A stretch of DNA of 64,000 nt from Methylobacterium sp. E-045 (GTDB lineage Bacteria > Pseudomonadota > Alphaproteobacteria > Rhizobiales > Beijerinckiaceae): positions 1-64,000 of the forward strand of contig NZ_JAKSYE010000125.1 of NCBI RefSeq assembly GCF_022829685.1. The letters run 5' to 3'. Of the stretch, positions 1-7,507 are shown one piece after another. The first letter of the stretch is position 1. Each line of letters begins with the position of its first letter. A model generated the notes under the pieces. The model was not told the origin of the DNA and searched no databases. It saw nothing but the letters and a program-made list of their open reading frames with translations. The translations under genes and the position numbers were made by a program.

Positions 1-1
1 C

Positions 2-232
2 ACCGGCACCGCCTTCGGCTCCCTGGTCCTGTCGAGCCATCCCGGCACGGCCAGCATGGGCAAACTCCTCGCCCTGGCGCGGGTCTTCACCCTCGTCGCC
101 GCGTTCTTCGTGGTCCCCGCCTTCCTCGGTCCGCCGCCGAAGAGGCCGGACCCGAAGCGCCCCGAGGGCGGGGATGCCGGGTCGGGGTGCAGGCCGGCTA
201 AGTCCGATCCCGTGCCGGTGAAGGAGGGCTGA
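2..232 (+). CDS. hpnN: Hopanoid-associated RND/MMPL transporter HpnN, C-terminal 76 residues (5' truncated by window edge)
   Basis: The reading frame is open from base 2 and ends with TGA at 230-232. The visible end reads TGTAFGSLVLSSHPGTASMG, then a hydrophobic segment (LLALARVFTLVAAFFVVPAFLG), then a Pro/Lys/Asp-rich cytoplasmic tail. This matches the last membrane helix of MMPL-type RND transporters, and the SSHPGTASMG stretch resembles the end of HpnN. HpnN moves hopanoids from the inner to the outer membrane (family knowledge). The five genes that follow on the other strand are all hpn genes, which supports the call despite the short fragment. Another MMPL member is possible. Confidence 0.7.
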   Translation, partial: TGTAFGSLVLSSHPGTASMGKLLALARVFTLVAAFFVVPAFLGPPPKRPDPKRPEGGDAGSGCRPAKSDPVPVKEG

Positions 233-242
233 GGAACGGGCC

Positions 243-288
243 ATGAAAAAAGACGGCCTTCGCATCGCGCGGCGGCCGCCTTGTCTTT
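243..288 (+). terminator. Possible weak terminator after hpnN
   Basis: An A-run and AAAGAC pair imperfectly with GTCTTT across GC-rich arms, leaving a bulge. It lies just downstream of the hpnN stop. No clean T-tract follows. Confidence 0.3.
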
Positions 289-301
289 GCCGGGGCCTAG
301 A

Positions 302-345
302 GCATTTTCAAGCGAGGTGGACGCCGGATCGCGTGAAGAAAATGC
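302..345. repeat. Palindromic intergenic element with GCATTTTC/GAAAATGC arms
   Basis: Perfect 8-bp inverted arms (302-309 and 338-345) flank a 28-base centre containing GGATCGCGTGAA. From memory, elements of the form AGAGCATTTTC...GCGTGAAGAAAATGC are scattered between genes in Methylobacterium and relatives. Only this copy is visible here. Confidence 0.55.
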
Positions 346-360
346 GGCTACACAGCAGGG

Positions 361-402
361 TAGAGCATTTGCAGTGATCCAGCGATTACGGAAACTGCTC
401 TA
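361..402. repeat. Second palindromic unit with TAGAGCA/TGCTCTA arms, overlapping the hpnK stop
   Basis: Seven-base inverted arms at 361-367 and 396-402. The unit begins with the same AGAGCATTT string as the first element 60 bp upstream, so it may be a partial or related copy. The hpnK stop codon (400-402) lies inside the right arm. Confidence 0.45.
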
Positions 403-1248
403 AGAGAAGTCCGAAAACCCGCCCCTCACCGCCCCGGAATCCGCCAGGGCCGCGATCGTCTCCGGCGCGATCAAGGCGTCGCGCTCGGCGGCATAGGCAT
501 AGCCCGGCGCCGCGCCCGGAAAGCCGCCGCCCGTGGCGGGATGGGTGTACAGCTCGGTGAGGCCGTCCGGCAGGTGGCGCAGGAGCCCCGCCACGCGCTG
601 CGGCGTCATCGCGCCCGACCATGCCAGCCCCAACGTGCGATCGGGGATCAGCAGGCCCGCCTGACGGGCGCGGACGGCGAGCAGGCCGGCCCAGGGGGCG
701 ATGTCGAGGGCGGGTTTCGGATTGGCTCCAGGCTCGGCGGCGCGCAGCACGGCGCGCGGCTCGCGCGGCACCCGGATCGCCCGCATGCCATAACCGCGGC
801 CGATCGCCAGAATGCGGCCGGCGATGAGCGGATGCACATGGAAATGCTTGTGGGCGTTGACGTGGTCGAGGGGGAGGCCCGTCGCCTTGTACGCCTCGAA
901 CTGCGCCGTGATCTCCGCCGAGAGCTGACGACGCGCCGACGGCTTCACGGCGAGGTCGAGGCCGAGGCGGCCCATGTCGCTGCGGATGAGGCCATCCGGT
1001 CCGACGAGGTCGGGCAGGTCGCCGGCGGGCAGGGTCGGCCACGCTTCCACCATGACGAGGTGGAGGCCGACGCGCAGGGACGGCAGGCGCCGGGCGCGTG
1101 CGACCGCATCCGCGGCGGCGGGCGCGCCCACCATCAGGCTGGCGGCCGTGAGGATGCCCCCGCGATGGGCCTGCTCCACCGCCTCGTTGACCGCCAGGCT
1201 CAGGCCGAAATCGTCGGCGGTGACGATCAGGCGTTTCTTATGGGCCAC
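400..1248 (-). CDS. hpnK: Hopanoid biosynthesis deacetylase HpnK (YdjC/ChbG-like)
   Basis: A 282-residue protein of the YdjC-like carbohydrate deacetylase fold. The N-terminal VTADDFGLS carries the metal-binding Asp pair (D12, D13). A His cluster (HVNAHKHFHVHP, H133-H139) supplies further ligands. In hopanoid side-chain synthesis HpnK removes the acetyl group from N-acetylglucosaminyl-bacteriohopanetetrol made by HpnI, before HpnJ forms the cyclitol ether (family knowledge). The start is GTG with GAGGA eight bases upstream. It is the last gene of the minus-strand hpn series and is separated from hpnJ by a terminator-like hairpin. Confidence 0.9.
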   Translation of the reverse strand: MAHKKRLIVTADDFGLSLAVNEAVEQAHRGGILTAASLMVGAPAAADAVARARRLPSLRVGLHLVMVEAWPTLPAGDLPDLVGPDGLIRSDMGRLGLDLAVKPSARRQLSAEITAQFEAYKATGLPLDHVNAHKHFHVHPLIAGRILAIGRGYGMRAIRVPREPRAVLRAAEPGANPKPALDIAPWAGLLAVRARQAGLLIPDRTLGLAWSGAMTPQRVAGLLRHLPDGLTELYTHPATGGGFPGAAPGYAYAAERDALIAPETIAALADSGAVRGGFSDFS

Positions 1249-1351
1249 GCTCAGTCCTCGTCGGGGGAAGCCGCTCCGCCACCGGGCGCCGATGCGGCAA
1301 CGGCTTCTTCGCCTCTTGCCCGCCCCTCGGCGGTCGACCCGGTGTGAGCCC

Positions 1352-1385
1352 GGAACGAAAACGGCCGGGCAGCGAGCCCGGCCGT
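1352..1385 (-). terminator. Rho-independent terminator/attenuator between hpnJ and hpnK
   Basis: A perfect 10-bp stem (ACGGCCGGGC 1361-1370 with GCCCGGCCGT 1376-1385) has a 5-base loop. Read on the minus strand it is followed by TTTTCGTT, so it faces transcripts leaving hpnJ toward hpnK. Confidence 0.7.
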
Positions 1386-1408
1386 CATGTGTTCCTGCAA
1401 ACGGACGC

Positions 1409-2842
1409 TCAGGCGGCCTTGGCGGTGCCCTGGCGCTCCTTGAGGAAGCGGTAGAACTCGACGCCCTCGCGCAGGCGGCGCTTCATCATGTCGGGCGAGC
1501 GGACCATCTCGGAGACGATGGAGGCGATCTTCGGGGCGCGGAAATAGAATTTACGGTAGAATTCCTCCACCGCCGCGAAGATCTCGGAATGCGACAGGTG
1601 CGGGTAGTGGAGCGGCGCGATCTGCACGCCGTTCTCGTCGACGAGCTCGGCGTTCGCGACATCGAGCCAGCCGTTCTCCACGGCCTGCTTGTAGAGGAAG
1701 GTGCCCGGATAGGGCGCAGCCAGCGAGGCCTGGATCGTGTGCGGGTTGATGCGCTTGGCGAAGGCGATCGTCTCCTGGATCGTCTCACGGGTCTCGCCGG
1801 GCAGGCCGACGATGAAGGTGCCGTGGATGGCGATGCCGAGGTCGTGGCAATCCTTGGTGAACCGCTCGGCCACCTCGACGCGCATGCCCTTCTTGATGTT
1901 GTTCAGGATCTGCTGGTTGCCGGATTCGTAGCCGACGAGGAGCAGGCGCAGGCCGTTCTCCTTGAGCACCTTCAGCGTATCGCGCGGAACGTTCGCCTTG
2001 GCGTTGCACGACCAGGTGACGCCGAGCTTGCCGAGTTCGCGGGCGATCTCCTCGGCGCGGGGCAGGTTGTCGGTGAAGGTGTCGTCGTCGAAGAAGAACT
2101 CCTTCGTCTGCGGGAACTCCTTCAGGCAGTACTTGATCTCCTCGATCACGTGCGCGACCGAGCGGGTGCGGTAGGTGTGACCGCCCACCGTCTGGGGCCA
2201 GAGGCAGAAGGTGCAGCGGCTCTTGCAGCCGCGGCCGGAATAGAACGAGATGTAGGGGTGCTTGAGGTACCCGATGAAGTACTTCTCCATCTGGAGATCG
2301 CGCTTGTAGACGCTCGTGACGAATGGAAGCTGATCCATGTCGGTCATGATCTCGCGGTCCACGTTGTGGATCACGACACCGTTGGCGTCCCGGTAGGACA
2401 GTCCCTTGATCTCGGACATCGGGGTGCCGTCGGCGACTTCCTTGACGGTGAAGTCGAACTCGTTGCGGGCACAGAAATCGATGCAGGGGGCCTGGGCCAT
2501 GGCACCGGCGGCATCCACCGCGACCTTGGCGCCGATGAGCCCGGCGATGAGCTTCGGGTTGGCGGCCTTCAGCGCCTCGACGGTCTTCACGTCGGACTTG
2601 AACGACGGCACCGAGGTGTGGAGCACGACCAAGTCGAAGTCGTTGGCCTGGGCCACGATCTCGGCGAGCTTGATGTTATGGGGCGGCGCGTCGATCAGCT
2701 TCGAGTTCGGCACCAGGGCGGCCGGCTGGGCGAGCCAGGTCGGGTACCAGAACGACTTGATCTCGCGCTTGGCCTGGTAGCGGGAACCGGCGCCGCCGTC
2801 GAAGCCGTCGAAGGTGGGAGCCTGGAGGAAAAGCGTGCGCAT
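1409..2842 (-). CDS. hpnJ: Hopanoid biosynthesis radical SAM protein HpnJ
   Basis: A B12-binding-type radical SAM protein of about 477 residues. An N-terminal Rossmann-like region precedes the cluster motif CKSRCTFC (CxxxCxxC, residues 206-213 from this start) followed by LWPQTVGGHTYRTRS. HpnJ contracts the glucosamine ring to give the bacteriohopanetetrol cyclitol ether (family knowledge). I chose the ATG at 2842 because homologues begin MRTLFLQAP. An in-frame TTG at 2851 would add three residues. It lies 57 bp downstream of hpnI in the same direction. Confidence 0.9.
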   Translation of the reverse strand: MRTLFLQAPTFDGFDGGAGSRYQAKREIKSFWYPTWLAQPAALVPNSKLIDAPPHNIKLAEIVAQANDFDLVVLHTSVPSFKSDVKTVEALKAANPKLIAGLIGAKVAVDAAGAMAQAPCIDFCARNEFDFTVKEVADGTPMSEIKGLSYRDANGVVIHNVDREIMTDMDQLPFVTSVYKRDLQMEKYFIGYLKHPYISFYSGRGCKSRCTFCLWPQTVGGHTYRTRSVAHVIEEIKYCLKEFPQTKEFFFDDDTFTDNLPRAEEIARELGKLGVTWSCNAKANVPRDTLKVLKENGLRLLLVGYESGNQQILNNIKKGMRVEVAERFTKDCHDLGIAIHGTFIVGLPGETRETIQETIAFAKRINPHTIQASLAAPYPGTFLYKQAVENGWLDVANAELVDENGVQIAPLHYPHLSHSEIFAAVEEFYRKFYFRAPKIASIVSEMVRSPDMMKRRLREGVEFYRFLKERQGTAKAA

Positions 2843-2899
2843 GGGGTTCAAGGCCTCAGCGAGAAAGGAAAAGGGCGGGCGGGACGCTAAAAGCGAAGA

Positions 2900-4114
2900 T
2901 CAGAGCGAGGATGCACCAGCATCGTGGCCGAGGCTTCGCTCGGGGATCAGTGTGCCATCTGCAACCACCCGATAATCGTGACCTTTCCATGTCACCGCCC
3001 CCGAGACGAAGCTCCAGGAGAAGTTCATGAAGGAGAGGATGTCGCGAATCGGCAACAGCCAGTAGGGGTGCGGAGCGAGGCCGAAGGCGCGCTCCAGGCG
3101 GACGCAGAGGATGATGCGGCAGGCAAGGGCCAGGGCCGCCACCACGAGGCCGCTCGTATCGGCGCCCGGGATCAGGGCGCCGATGAGGGCCAGCGGGAAA
3201 GCATGGGTGACGATGGAACCGGCATAGCCGGCCGGATCGACGTTGCGGATGGTCCGGTTCCAGCGCAGCTCGTGCTTCCACAGGCCGGCGAGATCGGTGT
3301 CGACGCAGGTATGCCCGATGGTGAAGGTCGGGATCGCCACGAGGCCGCCCTTGGCGCGAAGGGCCTCGCCCACGGCGTAGTCGTCCGCGAGATCGTCGCG
3401 GAAGGCCTCGAAGCCGCCCATTTCCGCCAGGGCCGTGGTGGTGAACGCGATGGTCGAGCCGAAGCAGGGCTTGGCGAGGCCGAGCGAGGTGCCCATCACC
3501 ACGTTCGGCAGGAACTGCACATCGATGGCCAGGGCCGAGAGATGGGCCCAGACTCCGCGATGGGCCGGCACGCCGTGATAGAGGCAGGTGACGCCGTTCA
3601 CGCCCGGTTGCCCTAGTTCGGCGACGATCCGGTCGAGGTAATCGGGCCTTGCCACCATGTCGCTGTCGGCCAGCACGATCACGTCGTGGGCGATCTGGGC
3701 TGACATGTTGATGAGGTTGGAGACCTTGCGGTTCGACCCGTGCTGACGGGCGTCGATGACGAGATCGAGCTTGAGGGCCGGATAGGCTTCGGTCAGGCGG
3801 CGCACCACGGCGATCGCCGGATCCGTTGCGTTCTGGACACCGAACACCACCTGGACCGGTCCGGCGTAATCCTGACGGCAGAAGGTCTCGAGGTTCTCGT
3901 AGAGATTGGGCTCCATGCCGCAGAGCGGCTTCAGGATGGTGACCGAGGGACGTGCGGCGTTCGCCGGCATGACCGGGACGGGGCGGCGTGCATAGCGGCC
4001 CGCCAGGAAGGCCGCCGTCAAGCCGTAGATGCAGCCGGCCAGGGCCATGAACTGGAACACGAGCGAGAGCCAGTTCAGGCTCGCCGAAGGCAGATCCGTC
4101 AAGGTGAGGTCCAT
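2900..4114 (-). CDS. hpnI: Hopanoid-associated glycosyltransferase HpnI
   Basis: A 404-residue GT2/GT21 (ceramide-glucosyltransferase-like) enzyme. It has an N-terminal membrane helix (residues 15-38), a catalytic domain with D150-S-D152, DLADD (241-245) and HELRW (281-285), and hydrophobic C-terminal segments. These correspond to the D1, D2, D3 and (Q/R)xxRW motifs of that family. HpnI transfers N-acetylglucosamine to bacteriohopanetetrol at the inner membrane, the first step of the composite head-group pathway. It lies between hpnM and hpnJ. Confidence 0.9.
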   Translation of the reverse strand: MDLTLTDLPSASLNWLSLVFQFMALAGCIYGLTAAFLAGRYARRPVPVMPANAARPSVTILKPLCGMEPNLYENLETFCRQDYAGPVQVVFGVQNATDPAIAVVRRLTEAYPALKLDLVIDARQHGSNRKVSNLINMSAQIAHDVIVLADSDMVARPDYLDRIVAELGQPGVNGVTCLYHGVPAHRGVWAHLSALAIDVQFLPNVVMGTSLGLAKPCFGSTIAFTTTALAEMGGFEAFRDDLADDYAVGEALRAKGGLVAIPTFTIGHTCVDTDLAGLWKHELRWNRTIRNVDPAGYAGSIVTHAFPLALIGALIPGADTSGLVVAALALACRIILCVRLERAFGLAPHPYWLLPIRDILSFMNFSWSFVSGAVTWKGHDYRVVADGTLIPERSLGHDAGASSL

Positions 4115-4219
4115 GATGGTCGATGCTCGGTCACGGTTTGGATGATGGTGCCGCAGGGACGGGAAGACGGCACGGGTGGGGTCGTTGGGCCAGGCCCGGC
4201 GAGGGCGTCTGGCCTGCGT

Positions 4220-4843
4220 CTAAGGCTTTGGTTTGGCGGCGAGCATCGCCGCCGTCCGATCGCGAAGGAATTTCAGCAGGCTCTCCGCGCCGCCACCCTT
4301 CAGCGGATCGGCGAAGCTGCCGCGCATGGCGGCGATCTCGCTGACGTTGCCGTTGAGGTAGACGTCCTGGATCCGGTTGCCCGAGCCGACGAGGTAATCG
4401 ACCTGCGAGGCGTCGCCCTCCGCATTGGCGACCTCGGTCTGGACCACGCGGTTCTGACCGCGTGCCTCGCTCTCGGGCTTGATGTCGAACTTGCCGCCGG
4501 CGGCCTGGGACAGGCGGGTGGCGTAGGTCGCGGTGAAATACTGTTTGAAGGCTTCCGTCAGCGCGCCCTGCTGCTCGGGCGTGAAGCCCTTCCACTTCGC
4601 GCCCACGGCGATCCGCGCCATGGTGGCGAAGTCCATGCTCTGGTCGAGGACCGGGCCGATGACGAGCGCCCGGCTCTTCACATCGGCCTCGGGCGCCTTG
4701 AGCGCGCCCTCGAAGCTCGCATAGAGCCCGCGCACGGTCTGCACCGCCGCATCCTCGGCGGCGCGGACAGCCGTTCCCGACAGGAGGGTGACGGCGAGGA
4801 GGGTCGAGGCGGCGAGCCCCGATGCGAAGCCGCTCACGCGCAT
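4220..4843 (-). CDS. hpnM: Hopanoid-associated MlaC/Ttg2D-family periplasmic protein HpnM
   Basis: A 207-residue secreted protein with a signal peptide (residues 1-28, hydrophobic core STLLAVTLLSGTA) and likely cleavage near VRA-AED. The remainder matches the toluene-tolerance/MlaC lipid-binding family (FKQYFTATYATRL, then VDYLVGSGNRIQDVYLNG). It probably carries lipids or hopanoids across the periplasm together with HpnN; that pairing is inference. The ATG at 4841-4843 overlaps the end of hpnL by 10 bp, so translation is likely coupled. Confidence 0.85.
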   Translation of the reverse strand: MRVSGFASGLAASTLLAVTLLSGTAVRAAEDAAVQTVRGLYASFEGALKAPEADVKSRALVIGPVLDQSMDFATMARIAVGAKWKGFTPEQQGALTEAFKQYFTATYATRLSQAAGGKFDIKPESEARGQNRVVQTEVANAEGDASQVDYLVGSGNRIQDVYLNGNVSEIAAMRGSFADPLKGGGAESLLKFLRDRTAAMLAAKPKP

Positions 4844-5985
4844 TTCCGCAGCGTCCCCATATCGCTCTCCATCGACCGCAGAACGGTGTGGTTTCCCGCG
4901 AGATTGGCGGGCACCCGCGACACCGGCATGGTGTCCAGGCTCACCGCGCGGGCGATGTCGCCCCCGGCTCTCGATGTCCCCTGCTCCGCGGACACCTGGT
5001 CCGGGGAGGTCCGGTCTTCCGTGTCCGGCGCGTCCTTCTTGCCTTCCATGAAGTGCCAGGCCACCAGGCCGGGCACGCCGACCATGAGATCGGCCAGGCG
5101 CTTTACCAGGGAGAGCGCCAGGGCGGCTTCGGCGGGGATGTCGAAGATCGCGCAGAGGGCGATGAGGCCGCCTTCCTGGGCGCCGAGGGCGCCCGGCACG
5201 GCGAAGGCCGCGCCGCGGACCGCCTGGGCCAGGCTCTCGATGACGATGGCCTCGGCCACGGTCACCGGATAGCCCATGAAGTGCAGCGCCACGTAGACCT
5301 CGGCCGCGCCGATGATCCAGCCGATCATGTGCACGCCCATGGCGCCGATGACACGCCTGGGCGAGGAATAAAGTCTGCGCAGGCCGTCGTAGAGCACGTC
5401 GACCGCGCCGAGGGCGCGCCATTCGCGGGCGGCAGCGAAGCGGTTCAGCATGGCCTGGATGACCCGGTGACCGCTGCGGCGTTGGATCAGGAAGAAGGCG
5501 CCGAGGGCCGGCGCGGCGATGGCGAGACCGCCGGCGACGGTGCGCACCACCGGACCGTCGCCATGCAGCCAGGCGAGGAGGGCGACGCCGCCGACCGTGA
5601 AGAGGAACTGGGTGACGGCCTGCGTCATCAGGTCGACGAACATGCTGGCGCCGGCAAGGCCCCCCGATACGCCGCGCTGTGCCAGGAGCCGTGCGCCGAC
5701 GAAGTCGCCGCCGACCTGGGCCACGGGAAGGAGCGTGTTGATGCCCTCGCGGACGAAACGCAGGGAGACGCAGTTCCACAGGCTCGGGCGTTCGGCCCGC
5801 GGGAACACGGCGAACCAGCCGAGACCGGCCCAGCCCACGGCGACGGCGCGTGCCACCACGACGATGGCGGCCCCCCAGCCGGCGCTCACCACCGCGGCGG
5901 CGACGTCATCCAGTCCCGATGACAAGAACAGGCCTGCAACCGTGCAGAGGCCGACGATGAGGGCCAATGTCGTCAGACGCTTCAT
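4834..5985 (-). CDS. hpnL: Hopanoid-associated integral membrane protein HpnL
   Basis: A 383-residue polytopic protein of the lysylphosphatidylglycerol-synthase/AglD transmembrane family. It opens with MKRLTTLALIVGLCTVAGLF and has hydrophobic segments throughout, plus a conserved EAIVIESLAQAVRGAAFAVP-type stretch. The exact role is unknown. It is the first gene of hpnL-M-I-J-K. I place the start at the ATG at 5985 because AAGGGGG lies five bases upstream. A 16-residue in-frame extension to 6033 has no such site. The last residues overlap hpnM. Confidence 0.85.
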   Translation of the reverse strand: MKRLTTLALIVGLCTVAGLFLSSGLDDVAAAVVSAGWGAAIVVVARAVAVGWAGLGWFAVFPRAERPSLWNCVSLRFVREGINTLLPVAQVGGDFVGARLLAQRGVSGGLAGASMFVDLMTQAVTQFLFTVGGVALLAWLHGDGPVVRTVAGGLAIAAPALGAFFLIQRRSGHRVIQAMLNRFAAAREWRALGAVDVLYDGLRRLYSSPRRVIGAMGVHMIGWIIGAAEVYVALHFMGYPVTVAEAIVIESLAQAVRGAAFAVPGALGAQEGGLIALCAIFDIPAEAALALSLVKRLADLMVGVPGLVAWHFMEGKKDAPDTEDRTSPDQVSAEQGTSRAGGDIARAVSLDTMPVSRVPANLAGNHTVLRSMESDMGTLRKCA

Positions 5986-6101
5986 GATCCCCCTTCGACC
6001 GTCGGCGCGGACGATTTTTTTAGAGAAATTCACCGACCCTCCGGACGAAAAACCTTCCGGAAAACGTTGGCATCATCGGAAGTTGCAGCTTTGGATTTCG
6101 T

Positions 6102-6121
6102 TGTCTATCACCCGATAGACA
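6102..6121. promoter_or_regulatory. Perfect palindromic operator-like site upstream of the amidinotransferase
   Basis: TGTCTATC (6102-6109) and GATAGACA (6114-6121) are perfect 8-bp inverted arms around ACCC. The site lies 117 bp upstream of hpnL and 75-95 bp upstream of the amidinotransferase, between divergent genes. It has the form of a dimeric-repressor operator. No regulator gene is adjacent. Confidence 0.55.
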
Positions 6122-6195
6122 CAGTGCGGGCCAAAGCGGCGATGGGGCCTGAGCCTCGAAGAAACAGCCGCATCAAAGGCGCCACTAAGGGACGA

Positions 6196-7380
6196 ATGAT
6201 GGACCGCGAAGCTTTCACCACGGCCGGGGATGCCGTGCTCGCCGACGCGCAGATCGATGCCTACGACACCAGTTCGGCTCCCTATCGCGGCACCCCCGCC
6301 CCGAAATCGCCGGTCATGGCATGGAACGAGTGGGACCCCCTGGAAGAGGTGATCGTCGGCAGCCTCGACGGCGCGACCATCCCCTCCCACCACCTCACGG
6401 TGATCTTCAACCTCCCGCGTGCCGCGCAGCCGTTCTATCGGTTCGCCGCGGGTTTCCGCTATCCGAAGTTCATGAAGAAGCTGGCCCAGGCCGAGCTCGA
6501 CAACTTCATTTCGATCCTCGCCGGCGAGGGCGTGAAGGTGCGCCGTCCCGACACGGTGGACTTTTCGCGCAAGTACAATGCACCGCGCTGGTCGTCCCGC
6601 GGCTTCTGCGTCGCCTGCCCGCGCGACCCTTACCTCGTCATCGGCGACGAGATCATCGAGAGCCCGATGTGCTGGCGTTCGCGCTACTTCGAGGGCGATG
6701 CCTACCGTTCGCTGTTCAAGGAATATTTTCGTAACGGCGCGCGCTGGACCTCGGCGCCGCGGCCGCAATTGACGGACGAACTCTACAATTACGACTACCG
6801 CGTGCCGAACCTGAAGGCCGGCGAGCCGATGCAGTTCACGGTCAACGAGTTCGAGCCGGTCTTCGACGCCGCCGACTTCGTCCGCTGCGGCCGCGACCTG
6901 TTCGTCACCCGGTCCAACGTGACGAACCTGATGGGCATCGAGTGGCTGCGCCGCCATCTCGGTTCGGGCTTCCGCATCCACGAGATCGAGAGCCGCTGCC
7001 CTCAGCCGATGCATATCGACTCGTCCTTCATGCCGCTGGCGCCGGGCAAGGTGCTGGTGAACCCGGACTATATCGACGTCGAGAAACTCCCCGTCGTGCT
7101 GAAGACGTGGGACGTGCTGATCGCGCCCCGCCCCGACCCGGTGGAGGGCTTCATGAGCAAGATCTCCATGTGCTCGCCCTGGACCTCGATCAACGTGCTC
7201 GCCATCGACGAGAAGAAGATCGTCGTCGATGCGAGCCAGCCGACCTTGATCAGGGCGCTGAAGGATTGGGGCTTCGATCCGATCCCGGCTCCGTTCCTGT
7301 CCTACGGGCCGTTCGGCGGCTCGTTCCACTGCGCCACGCTCGATGTGCGCCGCCGCGGTGCTCTGAAATCCTATTTCTAG
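6196..7380 (+). CDS. L-arginine:glycine amidinotransferase-like enzyme (GATM/CyrA/StrB family)
   Basis: The protein aligns by eye along its whole length with vertebrate GATM: NEWDPLEEVIVG, PMCWRSRYFEGDAYRS, FEPVFDAADF, PMHIDSSF and GGSFHCATLDVRRRG. The catalytic triad equivalents are present: Asp in FDAADF, His in PMHID, and Cys in FHCAT. The enzyme should transfer the amidino group of arginine to an amine. The acceptor is unknown. By my alignment human N300 is Gln and human R322 is Tyr, so glycine is not assured. The start is the ATG at 6196 or the adjacent ATG at 6199; AAGGGA at 6187-6192 favours the second. It is a single gene with a palindromic operator upstream and a hairpin downstream. 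Confidence 0.85.
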   Translation: MMDREAFTTAGDAVLADAQIDAYDTSSAPYRGTPAPKSPVMAWNEWDPLEEVIVGSLDGATIPSHHLTVIFNLPRAAQPFYRFAAGFRYPKFMKKLAQAELDNFISILAGEGVKVRRPDTVDFSRKYNAPRWSSRGFCVACPRDPYLVIGDEIIESPMCWRSRYFEGDAYRSLFKEYFRNGARWTSAPRPQLTDELYNYDYRVPNLKAGEPMQFTVNEFEPVFDAADFVRCGRDLFVTRSNVTNLMGIEWLRRHLGSGFRIHEIESRCPQPMHIDSSFMPLAPGKVLVNPDYIDVEKLPVVLKTWDVLIAPRPDPVEGFMSKISMCSPWTSINVLAIDEKKIVVDASQPTLIRALKDWGFDPIPAPFLSYGPFGGSFHCATLDVRRRGALKSYF

Positions 7381-7433
7381 GAGCAAGGGCTCTGGCGCGT
7401 CGAAAGACGGCGCGGCAGAGCCAGCCCTCGCTC
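7381..7433 (+). terminator. Long hairpin after the amidinotransferase
   Basis: GAGCAAGGGCT (7381-7391) pairs with AGCCCTCGCTC (7423-7433) with one mismatch, and the arms continue inward through GCTCTG/CAGAGC-type pairing. It starts directly after the stop codon. There is no strong T-tract, so termination is likely but not certain. Confidence 0.5.
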
Positions 7434-7507
7434 GACGTGCTTCCTTGGACACACCGATACGGAAACTGCGGCCTCGCGCGGATTACGGGGTGATGCATTA
7501 GGGAATC

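Noticed and set aside
974..2890. Long open frame (638 codons) on the plus strand opposite hpnJ and hpnK
   Set aside because: It is antisense to two well-recognised genes, has the Arg/Gly/Asp-rich composition of reverse-frame high-GC shadows, and matches no family.
4220..5779. A 519-codon frame joining hpnM with sequence antisense-framed to hpnL
   Set aside because: Only the last 207 codons encode HpnM; the rest is an out-of-frame reading of hpnL. The HpnM signal peptide fixes the start at 4843.
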